Part shown: positions 47,056-57,009 of the stretch, piece after piece
How the letters are laid out: each line of letters starts with the position of its first letter
How positions within the stretch are numbered: the stretch's first letter is position 1
Source of the DNA: Macrolepiota albuminosa
Lineage: Eukaryota > Basidiomycota > Agaricomycetes > Agaricales > Agaricaceae
DNA length: 64,000 nt
Assembly (NCBI GenBank): GCA_027475525.1
Contig: JAMWFC010000005.1
Span: 124,001-188,000 of the forward strand
Direction: 5' to 3'
Translations under genes and position numbers: made by a program
The notes under the pieces: generated by a model
Database searches by the model: none
Seen by the model: only the letters and a program-made list of their open reading frames with translations
Told to the model about the DNA's origin: nothing

Positions 47056-48979
47056 CTACTGCTATCTGTGAGTCTTGTGCCCAGGAGGACTGTTTCCCGG
47101 GTGCCGTTGCTGGAAGTCCCAGAGTTTGTCAAGGGCACCGTTGAGGTTTCGGCGCAGTTCCCAAGTGTCGTCCTCCGGGCTGTATCCCTTCCATCGGACG
47201 AGGAAGTGGGGTCGTCCACAGATGTTCCAGGAGTCAAGGATGTTTTCAACCTTGTAGTGGTACTCGTCCTCGACCTCGACCAGGGGAGAGGGCTCAGGGC
47301 GTCGTTCAGGGAAGGGATCCGGGGTGTGTCATTCCAGGAGGCGGACATGGAATACTGGGTGCAGGCCTTTAAGTCCCGGGGAGAGCTCGATCTTGTAGGC
47401 ATGGGATGAGACCTTCTTCAAAATTTTGAATGGGCCGAGGTGCTTGTGATTGAGTTTTGGGGAGGGCCGGTGGGTGCGGAGGTGGCATCAATCTAACCAT
47501 ACCTTTGTCCCAGGGGTCCAGTCGGGAGTGTCTTCCTGTTTTTGGTCGGCGTGTTTTGCATAGGCCTGGTTTGCGGTGTCGATTTCTTCCCAGAGAAACT
47601 CATGAAGGGACTGGAGATCCTGGGCAACCTTGTGGGCGGCGTGTGATGGGATGTCCCAGAGCAAGAGTGTCAGTCGGGGGTGGTATCCCTTGTTGGCAAA
47701 GAAGGGTGATACCCCGGTGGCGGAGTGCGGCGTGTTGTTGTAGGTGAACTCGGCCAGGGGGAGCTCAGCGTGCCAGTTGTCCTGCAAGTAGTTGACGTAT
47801 AGTCCGAGGTACTGCTTGAGAGACTGATTGACCCTTTCGGTTTGACCATTGATTTCGGGGTGGTAGGCAGTGGAGAGGTTAGTCTTTACTTCAAGGGCCT
47901 TACACAGGGAAGTCCAGAACTTGGACACAAAGAGCAGGCCCCGTGTTTAGCGAAGACGTGCTCGAGGAACAGCCAGGCAAAGTCTGGGGTGGTGTCTGTA
48001 GTGTGGCAGGGTAGGAAGATGCCCTGTTTGGTTAGTCTGCACACAACAACGAGAATGGCATCGAACCCTTCAGATTCCGGGAGTTCAACGATGTGGTCCA
48101 GGGATATGGAGAACCAGGGGCATTGTCTGACCAGCAGGGGTTTCAGGAGTCCATATGGTTGGTGTCGGGGGACCTTGGCCCAGAGGCAGGGTTCGCACGA
48201 TCGAATGTAGCGGGTCACATTCTTCTTCATCCCTGGCCAAAAGTAAGTCCGGGAGATAAGCTGGAGGGTCTTACAGATCCCAGGGTGTTCCCAGAGCTTG
48301 TGGTCGTGGTGTTGGTGGAGAACGTCGTAGCAAAGTTGGGCATGATCCGGGATGTAGATGCAGCTGTCCCGGAGGAGGAGTTTCTTGTCAGGGGACAAGG
48401 AGAAGGCGGGGTCCTGGTCGATTCCGTCCAGGGGGTTGCAAGGGTCGTGGTTGGTGAAGTACTTGTCTCAGGGTGTGCAGCATATCTGGCTCAGGGTTCC
48501 TTCGTCGTTTAAAATCAGTACAGCATTCAGATGTTCAGGAGGGATCACCACGCGATGATTGAACGCATTGTGTTCTGCCTCAAACAACTTCTTGGAGTAG
48601 ACATCCGGTCATTGGATGAGGGCATCGGGCTTAGCTCCGAGTCATTCTGGGCAGTACTGGATCGTGAAGTTGTATTCTGAGAGGATTTCAGACCATCGGG
48701 CCTGCCGTCAACTGAGCTGCTTGGTTGTGGTGAAGTACTGCAGGTTGGTGTGATCTGAGTAGACCTGGATCTGGTGCTGAGCTCCCTCAAGGTAGGCTTG
48801 CCATTGTTTGAAGGCTTCAACAATGGCGAGGAGCTCCTTGTCGTAGATGTTGTAGTTGAGCTCGGCGTCAATCATGGACTGGGTGTAGAAGGTGACTGGC
48901 TGGGGCTCCCCACCGTCAGATCCCATCTGTGAGAGAATTCTGGCGATGGCGTAGTTGGAGGCGTCACATTCTAGGATAA
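47056..48979 (-). pseudogene. RNase H end, integrase and chromodomain of copy G (broken)
   Basis: Minus strand. RNase H part near 48926-48600, integrase finger and core at 48398-47886 and 47928-47488, chromodomain near 47310-47130. About 30 bp around 47940 are missing against B, within the DDE core. A CAG to TAG change lies near 47064-47062 just before the normal stop at 47058-47056. Upstream coding is at 59444-61562 beyond element F. Confidence 0.85.
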
Positions 48980-49903
48980 TGATACGTCTGCCTCACACGA
49001 GGCAGACAATAAGAGTCTAAATACAGTCCCAATATACCCAAAAAGCGCTGAAAACCGTAAGCGCAGTCGAAAACTGTAGACATGGGCAGACTCACCTGAA
49101 AAACCCGACCCCAAACTTACAAGAACTAGCAAAACCCAGCCAGCGCAGCAGTAAACGTGGTAACAAGGCAGTGATCAACGATTGATCCAATCAGGGATAG
49201 CCGGAGAAGTGGCAGTGCTCGGCAGAAGCCAAGACCTCGGCATCATCTCCGAAATCGGCACTGTCACCTCTTCATCCCGTCACTCTATCCTTTGCGCAAC
49301 GCCACCACAACGACAGCCCACCGCGACCACGAAACAACGACGAAGTGAGCCCGGGAGAAAGGAAACAGAGAGACGAGAGGATAAGGAAAGGCAGCGGAGG
49401 AAAGGATTAGCAGTAAAGGGGGGTGCAGCCACGCGCACCAAGACCGGACAAACCATTAGCCACAAAACCGGGCTCGGTAGCACGCTAACCGACTGCCTGG
49501 GCATGGCAACGCTTTACGACGGCACGAAAACACGCGCCATAAGTAGTGGTCCGTGCATCGAAGGGAGGGATATAAAAGGAGGGCGGAATTGGGGGAGTCG
49601 GGGAAGCAATCGACTTGCCACGGCTCGGAGTCCCCAGGGAGCGGACGTCTTAGGCCAACGCGATTAGATTGACTTCGGGTTACTAGTATTAATACTATTT
49701 GTTCCCAAATTTCGAGTGTGAATACTATTTTACATTCAAATTAAAATCAATAAAAATTAAAGTGCTACTTTTACAAAGTGCGAGCGCGCGTAACTAAGCC
49801 CCGGAACTTTGTGAATAGAAAAGTTGAAATTAGAGATTAAAAGCTCAGCTTGATTTCACTCAGGCTACTTTTGCAATAAAAGTAAACTTATCAATTCGCA
49901 TCA
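48980..49903 (+). repeat. 5' LTR of element F
   Basis: TGATACGTCTG...TTCGCATCA, 924 bp. Contains a strong TATA box at 49571-49577 and AATAAA near 49749 and 49875. Compared with the 3' LTR, three of the four differences are CpG transitions. Confidence 0.95.
49571..49577 (+). promoter_or_regulatory. TATA box in F LTR
   Basis: GGGATATAAAAGG, a near-consensus TATA box, repeated at 59111-59117 in the 3' LTR. AATAAA signals about 170 bp downstream would give U3-R-U5 borders between them. Confidence 0.65.
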
Positions 49904-49905
49904 TC

Positions 49906-49923
49906 TGGAGCCCACCGCGAGGG
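49906..49923 (+). promoter_or_regulatory. Primer-binding site of element F
   Basis: Two bases after the 5' LTR comes TGGAGCCCACCGCGAGGG. The TGG start is the complement of a tRNA CCA end. I cannot name the tRNA without a search. This differs from the self-priming site of family 1. Confidence 0.6.
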
Positions 49924-49948
49924 GGCTTTTGTTGCACAAACAAACACT

Positions 49949-51520
49949 TTGTCGGACTTCCATTTGGAGTCCAAAAACCCAAAAAGAAACATTAGTTTCG
50001 CACCGCCAGGTTCTTGGCCCGGCACGCCTAAGGTTACTACACCAAGGGCAAAAACCATTATTTCTCCCAGGAGAAGAGAAACTCGTGCATCCTCCAAGGG
50101 CACAGTTGCTAGTCTCCCGGATCCAGACGCTGTACTTCGTAAACGAAAACTTCGGACTGAGAAGTACACGTCTACACCACAAACACCTAAGTCTTCATTG
50201 CCTGAGCCAACTAAGTTGACCAGCATTATGGAGCAACCTATGCGCTATAAAATGCCATTGCCTGAAAGTAGAGATGCACCTAAGTTCAGAAGCAGTGAGC
50301 CTGCTGAGGTTCACAGGTTTCTGCAAAGGATGCAGTCTCTATTCAATCATGCAGGCATTGTGGAGGATGGAGAGAAGAAGAAGAGGTTATTAGAATATGT
50401 GGATGCAGAAACTGAGCAGGAATGGAGAGGTTTCGATAGTTTTGAGGATAGATATCCTTGGGCCACCTTTATAAAGGAGGTTAAGGAATCATACCCTGAA
50501 GCTATGGATGAGGCAGGAAGCATGGCAAACCTGGATAGGATCTGTAGGGAGCATGCCAGGCTAAGCAGAGGGGATGCCCCTGAGCTGCACTCCTTAATCA
50601 GAAAATTCAGGGCTGAAGCCAAAAAGCTGGACAGTGTTGTAGGGAATGGGGTATTGGTGGATAAGTTTATGGGGTGTTTTACACCTACCCTGGCAGAGTT
50701 AGTGGAGGAGAGACTCATCCACAAACATGGCCATTACAGGGATCCTGCTCGTAATCGTCACAAAGACAACAAGTATGACTTGTCTGAAGTGATTGCAGTG
50801 GTGACAGCCCTAGTAGATGGGACAACTGTCAGGAAAACTAGGGGAGAAACCACCAACAGGGAGGTGGGTGGAGTAGTAGTGAAAAATGAAGAAGCAGAAG
50901 AGAGGATGGCTCATCTGCAAGACTCTATGGTTGCCATTGGGAAGCAGGTTGGCAGCATCCAAAGTGCTATGCAGGCTCTGCAAAATAGCCAACTGGACAT
51001 AAGGAATGCCTTCCTAACTACCAAAAGCCACCATGGAGGGCAAACAGAGAGGCCTGCTCAGGCCATGATGCCAACCCCTGGTGGAAGCACATACTGCTTC
51101 TACTGTTGGGGAACTGGTCATCGTATAGCTGAGTGTGAGCAGGTGAAATCAGATGTTCAAAAGGGATGGGTGATACTAGTGGATGGAAGGACCAGGATGC
51201 CCAACAGAGCTCCTCTACCCAGAGAGCCATCCAGTATATCACCACATGATAGGGTGATGAAGTTACATGACTCTCAAGTGGGGTTATACTTTGGCTGGGC
51301 TGAGGAAGCTCAAGACATCCCAACCTACTCTACTTACACCAATGCTGTAAGAGATACTAGGGATGACATGTTGGAGCGCATCCAGCATGGAGAGGCAGAC
51401 AGGCTAGGGGAACTGGAAAAAGGCTTTCAAAGACTGACAGAAGTCATGTCAGTCTTAGTCAACACCAGGCATGCTCCTAGTCCTGGTGAAGGACAACAAG
51501 GAGGGTCCAAGGATTTTTGA
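49949..51520 (+). CDS. Gag of element F
   Basis: 523 codons open from 49949, and the frame is open further upstream to the primer site. The first in-frame ATG is only at 50228, yet 49949-50227 reads like protein (basic, Ser/Pro/Arg-rich), so a non-ATG start or a spliced leader is possible. A capsid-like helical domain lies in the middle. A CCHC knuckle (CFYCWGTGHRIAEC) is at about codon 383. The stop TGA at 51518-51520 follows a run of five T, overlapping the protease frame in -1. Confidence 0.85.
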   Translation: MSDFHLESKNPKRNISFAPPGSWPGTPKVTTPRAKTIISPRRRETRASSKGTVASLPDPDAVLRKRKLRTEKYTSTPQTPKSSLPEPTKLTSIMEQPMRYKMPLPESRDAPKFRSSEPAEVHRFLQRMQSLFNHAGIVEDGEKKKRLLEYVDAETEQEWRGFDSFEDRYPWATFIKEVKESYPEAMDEAGSMANLDRICREHARLSRGDAPELHSLIRKFRAEAKKLDSVVGNGVLVDKFMGCFTPTLAELVEERLIHKHGHYRDPARNRHKDNKYDLSEVIAVVTALVDGTTVRKTRGETTNREVGGVVVKNEEAEERMAHLQDSMVAIGKQVGSIQSAMQALQNSQLDIRNAFLTTKSHHGGQTERPAQAMMPTPGGSTYCFYCWGTGHRIAECEQVKSDVQKGWVILVDGRTRMPNRAPLPREPSSISPHDRVMKLHDSQVGLYFGWAEEAQDIPTYSTYTNAVRDTRDDMLERIQHGEADRLGELEKGFQRLTEVMSVLVNTRHAPSPGEGQQGGSKDF

Positions 51521-52542
51521 GGAGCTCAAGGAAGGAAGTGAGGGAAGCTCCACCAGGGATACCCACATTTCCAGAGAGGCAGCCACAAAATTCCTGGAAA
51601 GAAAAGCTAACTTTGAGGATTCCACCCAAAGTGGCACCCAAGTTGGACTTACCTTTTGAAAAGGTGCCAGCTTTGAATGAGAGGCAGGAGGTACCAGTGC
51701 AGGACACTGGTAGGAGTTCCATTCAGGGAACTAGGAAGGAGTTGGAGAAGATGGTTGAGAAGCTGTGGGAGGTACCAGTGCCACTAACCACCAGAGAACT
51801 TCTGGATGTGGCACCTGGTTTGAGGGAGGTCATGGTACAAAAGTTAGTACCAAAGCCTCCCAGGCCTAAGGAACCCAATATTCCTAGGACAGCTACTCAA
51901 CACCTGACAGCAGTGGAGAAAGAGCCTAACAAGGTAGATGTTAATGATCTACCTATGGCCACCTACTTCATTGCAGATGGAACACAATCTGGCTTGCCTA
52001 CTGGTGCAGTAGTGCACCAGGATTGTGTTGCCACTTACTTGGAAAATATCCCAACAGGAGAAAAGCCAGTAGTGGTATATGTAGCCAGGGAGTTGCAGGT
52101 TCTGAGATCTCTCAACCCAGTTGTCAATCAAAAGGGAAGAGCAGAGGCAATTCTAGATAGTGGATCTCAAATAGTCTGCATGGCTTTAAGAGAGGCTCTC
52201 AATCTAGGATTGACTTGGGATCCAGACATTAGGCTGAGGATGGAGAGTGCCAATCAGCAAGTGAATGAATCTGTTGGTTTAGCACGTAATGTGCCATTCA
52301 CTTTTGCTGAAGGGTTTACTATCTATCTACAAGTGCACATTTTTGAAAGTCCTGCTTATACTGTCTTATTGGGTCGTCCATTTGACACCTTGACAGAGAG
52401 CAACATTCAAAACTTGCAGGATGGCAGCGCCATCATCACCATTCGAGACCCTAATACAGGTCGTCGAACTGCCCTGCCTACTATTGAAAGAGGCAAAATG
52501 CCAAAGGCAGGGGCTGCTAGGGAGAGTGAAGCAAAATTTTGA
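51490..52542 (+). CDS. Protease region of element F
   Basis: Open from 51490, in the -1 frame relative to gag; likely made by slippage of the last Phe codon (TTT over TTTTT) at the gag stop. The first half is a Pro/Lys-rich linker. A retropepsin domain follows, with active-site ILDSGSQIV near 52150-52176 and the typical VLLGRPF strand near 52363-52383. Ends at TGA 52540-52542, overlapping the pol frame. Confidence 0.82.
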   Translation, partial: RTTRRVQGFLRSSRKEVREAPPGIPTFPERQPQNSWKEKLTLRIPPKVAPKLDLPFEKVPALNERQEVPVQDTGRSSIQGTRKELEKMVEKLWEVPVPLTTRELLDVAPGLREVMVQKLVPKPPRPKEPNIPRTATQHLTAVEKEPNKVDVNDLPMATYFIADGTQSGLPTGAVVHQDCVATYLENIPTGEKPVVVYVARELQVLRSLNPVVNQKGRAEAILDSGSQIVCMALREALNLGLTWDPDIRLRMESANQQVNESVGLARNVPFTFAEGFTIYLQVHIFESPAYTVLLGRPFDTLTESNIQNLQDGSAIITIRDPNTGRRTALPTIERGKMPKAGAARESEAKF

Positions 52543-55500
52543 GTCTCGAGGAACTGGTTACAGACCAGGGAGAGATTGCAATAAGTCTTGCTGAGACTCA
52601 GGAAGGGGAGATTGTGGTGACTGGATATTCTATGGAACATAGTAAATTCAGTCAGGAAGAGTTGAGAGATGTGTACTTGCATGCTTTTACAGCAAGCAAG
52701 GAGTGTGAAGAGAAGGAGCAGAAGACATTGTCAGCATATTTGAATGGGCATTTAGCTCAGATACCTGACAGTCTTGAGGAGCTGCTAGTACAAGAGGAAA
52801 ACTTAGAGTCAAAAGCAGGTGTGGGGGAGACTGCCCAAGTATTTTCTAAGAAATACAAACCTGTGGCTAGAAAAGTTAAGCCTGTACTAGGTACCTCACC
52901 TGAGGAGTTTAGAATTGAGAGGTGCATTACTGGAGACCCACTGGCAGACATGCCTCAGTTGGATCCCAATCCACCAGAGTTCAAACCCACAGGGAGATAC
53001 ACAGCTGAGTGCAAAGAAGTCATTGACCAAGCCCATGGTGATGGTTTTCTTTGGCCAGAGGAGATGAAAGCAGTACATCACCTTATGATGCTGCAAAACC
53101 AGGCTTTTGCATGGGATGATTCTCAAAGAGGCAGGCTGAAGGAGGAATTCTTCCCTCCAGTAATCATGCCAGTAATACCTCACACCCCATGGGTGTTGAA
53201 GAACATTCCCATTGCACCAGGTCTTAGGGATAGAATCTGCAAAATGATAAAGCAGAAGATTGAGGCAGGGGTCTATGAACCCTCTAACTCCTCATATCGC
53301 TCCCAATGGTTTACAGTGTTGAAGAAGGATGGTGAGAGCTTGAGGATAGTCCATAGCTTGGAGCCTTTGAATAAAGTGACCATAGCACATTCTGGGTTGC
53401 CACCAGCAACTGAAGAATTAGCTAGTCACTTCTCAGGCAGGGCTTGTGGAGGAATCTTTGACTTGTATGTAGGATATGATGAGAGAGTACTAGATGTGCG
53501 CTCTAGAGATTATACTACATTCCAGACACCATTTGGGGCTCTGAGGTTGGTGACCTTACCAATGGGATGGACAAATTCAGTGCCTATCTTCCATGATGAT
53601 ATTACCTTCATCTTGAAAGATGAAATACCACATGTAACTTGGCCATACATTGATGATGTACCAGTCAGAGGGCCACCTCATAGATATGAGTTGCCAGATG
53701 GTAGCTGTGAAGTCATACCAGAGAATCCAGGCATCAGGAGATTTGTATGGGAACATCTACTCAATGTGAATAGAGTGTTACAAAGAATCAAATATGCAGG
53801 AGGGACTTTCTCTGGAAAGAAGTCAGTAGTATGTGCAGATGAGATTGTGGTTGTTGGCCATAGATGCTCTTATGAAGGGCAGAAGCCAGAAACCAAGAGA
53901 TTTGCCATAGTGATGGGCTGGGGTGACTGCAGGGATAAACATGAAGTAAAGTCATTCTTAGGGACCTGTGGCACCTTTAGATCCTTTATCAAGGACTATG
54001 CCAAGGTAGCAGCACCTATCAATAAACTTACTCAGAATAATGTACCTTTTACTTGGGGAGAAGAACAGCGCTCTGCAATGGCACAAATGAAAAAGCTGCT
54101 AGCAGAAAGTGCTCCTTTAAAACCCATTGACTATGAGTCAGGAGGTGCAGTAGTTCTGTCAGTGGATACATCCTGGATGGCAGTGGGTTTTGGAATCTTC
54201 CAAGAAGACCCAGACAATCCTAAAAAGCGCACTTGTGCCAAGTTAGGATCTATCACCCTGAATGAGAGAGAAGCTAGATTTTCTCAACCAAAAAGAGAGC
54301 TGTATGGTCTCATGAGATCTCTGCTAGCCAACAAGCATTGGCTAGTTGGTTGTAGAAAACTAGTGATAGAGACAGATGCCAAGTATCTTAAAGGGATGCT
54401 AGGAAATCCTGGAGTAGGACCCAATGCCACCATCATGAGATGGATTGAGAATGTCCTACTCTACCACTTTACCTTAAGGCATGTACCAGGCAAAACATTC
54501 AGTGTGGATGGATTGTCAAGGCGGCCTAAACAGCCAGGAGATGAGGAGTACCCACCAGTTGATCCTGAGTTAATAGATGAACCCAAGTCTATGAACTATG
54601 AGTATCCAGACAAGATCAATAATATACCTGGTTGGGAGGACTGGGAACCTTTGGAGCTGGAAGAGTTTGCAGATCAAATTGACACTAGAGGTGGCTATCT
54701 AAACATGGTAGCTACTGAAGTATCAGACTTTGAGCAGGAACTTGGTAAAGCCAGGTCCCAAGAGCAGGAGCTTAGAGGTGGAGTCTTGAGTCAAACCCCA
54801 GGAACAAGCATGAACCCAGTAGCAGTATTAGCTATGACCATGCCCCTGTTACCAGTGGAGGACCAAGAAGTCAGAGTAGAGGACACACAAACCTATCTGG
54901 AACACAGGAAGGGTGGTGAGGGTGAAGACTGGGATAATCTGCTACCCACTGTTCAGAGCTGGTTGCAAGACCCAGGTACAGAACCCAAGAATCTACAAGG
55001 CTGGGATCTAGAGAAGTTTAAGAAGTTTGCTAGGCAATTCTTCTTTGACAAGAAAGGGAGATTGTATAAGCGCTGTCATGAGGAGAAACATAAACTAGTA
55101 GTCCAAATCGATAGACGAATGTTCATGCTTAAATCAGCCCATGATGCCTTAGGACATAGGGGAGCCTATGCCACCAGAATGCTTATACAAGAGCGTTTCT
55201 GGTGGCCTGGCATTGAAGGAGATGTGCAGTGGTATGTTGGGACTTGTCACAATTGTCAAATCAGACAAAAGACAGTAGTCAACAGAGAACCAACTGTAAC
55301 TTACACTCCTTCCATCTTTCAAACAATTCACATTGATACCATGCACATGACACCAGCCTCCAATGGCTGTAAATACATAGTACATGGCAGATGTGCCTTG
55401 TCTTCTTGGATGGAAGGTAGACCCCTGAGGAAGGAGAACCATAAGACCATTGGTCAATGGTTGTTTGAGGATGTGATTTGCCGCTGGGGCTGCATTGCAG

Positions 55501-56363
55501 AAATCATCACAGATAATGCTGGACAGTTCAAGCAGGTCACTGCCTGGTTGGAAAAGAAGTATGGGATCAGAGGTATTACTATCTCCCCTTACAACTCACC
55601 AGCTAATGGTAGAATTGAAAGACCTCATTGGGATGTCAGGCAAGCTTTGTTCAAGGCCTGTGAGGATCGCACTAAATGGTTCTGGTTCTTCTACCATGTA
55701 ATGTGGAGTGACCGTATAACCGTTAGGCAAAGATTTGGATGCTCACCATACTTCATGGTCACTGGTGCTCATCCTACTCTACCCTTGGATCTAGCAGAGG
55801 CCACCTGGCTGGTAGAATTACCAGAAGGACCTCTGACTACTGAGGAGTTGATTGGATATCGTGCTAGAGCCCTAGCCAAACACCACCAGCATGTGGAAGA
55901 GATGAGAGAGCGAGTTGGGAAGGCTAAGCTCCAATGGGCATTGAAGTTTGCAGAGGAGCATAAAAGCTCAATCAAAGACTTCAATTTTAAACCATTGGAC
56001 TTGGTACTAGTCAAAAACATGACTACAGAAAGTTCATTCAGTGCTAAGATGCTGCCACGGTTTCATGGGCCTATGGTAGTAATTGCCAAGACTCAGGGTG
56101 GTAATTACATTGTAGCAGAACTAGATGGGTCAGTTTGGCAAGCGCGAGTAGCTGCTTTTCGAGTTGTACCTTACAAGGCTTGCAAAAAGCTAGTCTTGCC
56201 TCAGGGCATAGAAAAGTGGGTGGATATTACACCTGCTAAGCTAAAAGAGCTAAGGGAAGAACTACGAAAACCTACAGAGTTAATCACCAAGGACATCTCA
56301 TTTGGCACAGTAAAGCTCCATGAGCCCACTGACCAAGAGTTAGGTCTGCCACAAACTGATTGA
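52530..56363 (+). CDS. Pol of element F: RT, RNase H, integrase
   Basis: About 1275 codons open. Counting from 52539: RT from about residue 205 with catalytic YIDD at 370-373 (53646-53657); RNase H about 535-660 (SVDTSWMAVGFG, then ETDAKYLKGML); integrase HHCC finger about 866-910, first Asp in HIDTMH near 930, second in ITDNAGQF near 990, Glu in NGRIERP near 1024; a C-terminal GPMVV module near 1175-1210. No chromodomain follows. The frame is -1 relative to protease, with no ATG near its start, so it is probably expressed by a second shift at the overlap 52530-52542. No internal stop. Confidence 0.93.
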   Translation, partial: SKILSLEELVTDQGEIAISLAETQEGEIVVTGYSMEHSKFSQEELRDVYLHAFTASKECEEKEQKTLSAYLNGHLAQIPDSLEELLVQEENLESKAGVGETAQVFSKKYKPVARKVKPVLGTSPEEFRIERCITGDPLADMPQLDPNPPEFKPTGRYTAECKEVIDQAHGDGFLWPEEMKAVHHLMMLQNQAFAWDDSQRGRLKEEFFPPVIMPVIPHTPWVLKNIPIAPGLRDRICKMIKQKIEAGVYEPSNSSYRSQWFTVLKKDGESLRIVHSLEPLNKVTIAHSGLPPATEELASHFSGRACGGIFDLYVGYDERVLDVRSRDYTTFQTPFGALRLVTLPMGWTNSVPIFHDDITFILKDEIPHVTWPYIDDVPVRGPPHRYELPDGSCEVIPENPGIRRFVWEHLLNVNRVLQRIKYAGGTFSGKKSVVCADEIVVVGHRCSYEGQKPETKRFAIVMGWGDCRDKHEVKSFLGTCGTFRSFIKDYAKVAAPINKLTQNNVPFTWGEEQRSAMAQMKKLLAESAPLKPIDYESGGAVVLSVDTSWMAVGFGIFQEDPDNPKKRTCAKLGSITLNEREARFSQPKRELYGLMRSLLANKHWLVGCRKLVIETDAKYLKGMLGNPGVGPNATIMRWIENVLLYHFTLRHVPGKTFSVDGLSRRPKQPGDEEYPPVDPELIDEPKSMNYEYPDKINNIPGWEDWEPLELEEFADQIDTRGGYLNMVATEVSDFEQELGKARSQEQELRGGVLSQTPGTSMNPVAVLAMTMPLLPVEDQEVRVEDTQTYLEHRKGGEGEDWDNLLPTVQSWLQDPGTEPKNLQGWDLEKFKKFARQFFFDKKGRLYKRCHEEKHKLVVQIDRRMFMLKSAHDALGHRGAYATRMLIQERFWWPGIEGDVQWYVGTCHNCQIRQKTVVNREPTVTYTPSIFQTIHIDTMHMTPASNGCKYIVHGRCALSSWMEGRPLRKENHKTIGQWLFEDVICRWGCIAEIITDNAGQFKQVTAWLEKKYGIRGITISPYNSPANGRIERPHWDVRQALFKACEDRTKWFWFFYHVMWSDRITVRQRFGCSPYFMVTGAHPTLPLDLAEATWLVELPEGPLTTEELIGYRARALAKHHQHVEEMRERVGKAKLQWALKFAEEHKSSIKDFNFKPLDLVLVKNMTTESSFSAKMLPRFHGPMVVIAKTQGGNYIVAELDGSVWQARVAAFRVVPYKACKKLVLPQGIEKWVDITPAKLKELREELRKPTELITKDISFGTVKLHEPTDQELGLPQTD

Positions 56364-57009
56364 AAATTCGGAAAGAGAAGCTATGATATTTCAAGGAAAT
56401 AACAAAGTTCAACTCAGATTCTAAAATTCAAAACAGTCTGATGGAAAGGTGTTTGGCAGTAAAAAGAACTATCCAAGGAAGGTGCTAGCCTAATGAAGGT
56501 AGCTACCAACCAAAAAGAGAGGATACTTCTCAACTTAGAGTCTATAACGGATGGAAGTTTAGGATAGAACGAAAGCACAAAGGTGCTAACGTTCAGGTCT
56601 AAAAACCAGCGGAGGACTCAACAAAATTGAACTAGTGGCAGTAACGCACAGGTTCAAGCCCGTAGAAAGCGCTATTTAGCTGAATAAACTTGGGCAAACT
56701 CAGTACGAAGCAAACGTTGACTTGATAAGTTAGCGCGCGCGTTCGAAACCGAGCAAGGTACCGAGTTTGGCTAAAAGAAAAGCATGAGGGGTCAGCGTGT
56801 CAAGCGTTCGAGCCCCAGGGAGAGAGTAAAAAATAAATTCGAAAAACGAGAATGAAAACGTATTGTTAAGTTATCAATTGAAAAACTTAAATCACACGTT
56901 TTCGGACTTAAAAGGATTTATTGGGGTACTACGGATTAGAGAAGGGGGGAAACTAGTTTAAAACTACGCTAAACAAACACAGAAATGATGTTTGCAGCGA
57001 GGGGGCCGT
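56364..57009 (+). other. Non-coding stretch after pol of F
   Basis: 646 bp between the pol stop and the antisense gene stop at 57010. A/G-rich, no open frame of note on either strand, no recognised RNA gene. It must contain the 3' end of the antisense transcript. Confidence 0.6.

Larger units (their letters stand above)
46285..48979 (-). mobile_element. Family-1 copy G, segment 2
   Basis: Holds the end of the antisense gene (plus strand) and the 3' part of G's pol (minus strand). Interrupted on the right by element F at 48980. The join to segment 3 is supported by the uninterrupted equivalent in B near 10525-10545. Confidence 0.85.

Noticed and set aside
49182..49667. 161-codon open frame in the F LTR, repeated at 58722-59207
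   Set aside because: It starts at TTG, runs through the TATA box, and is identical in both copies only because the LTRs are near identical. No support for a gene.
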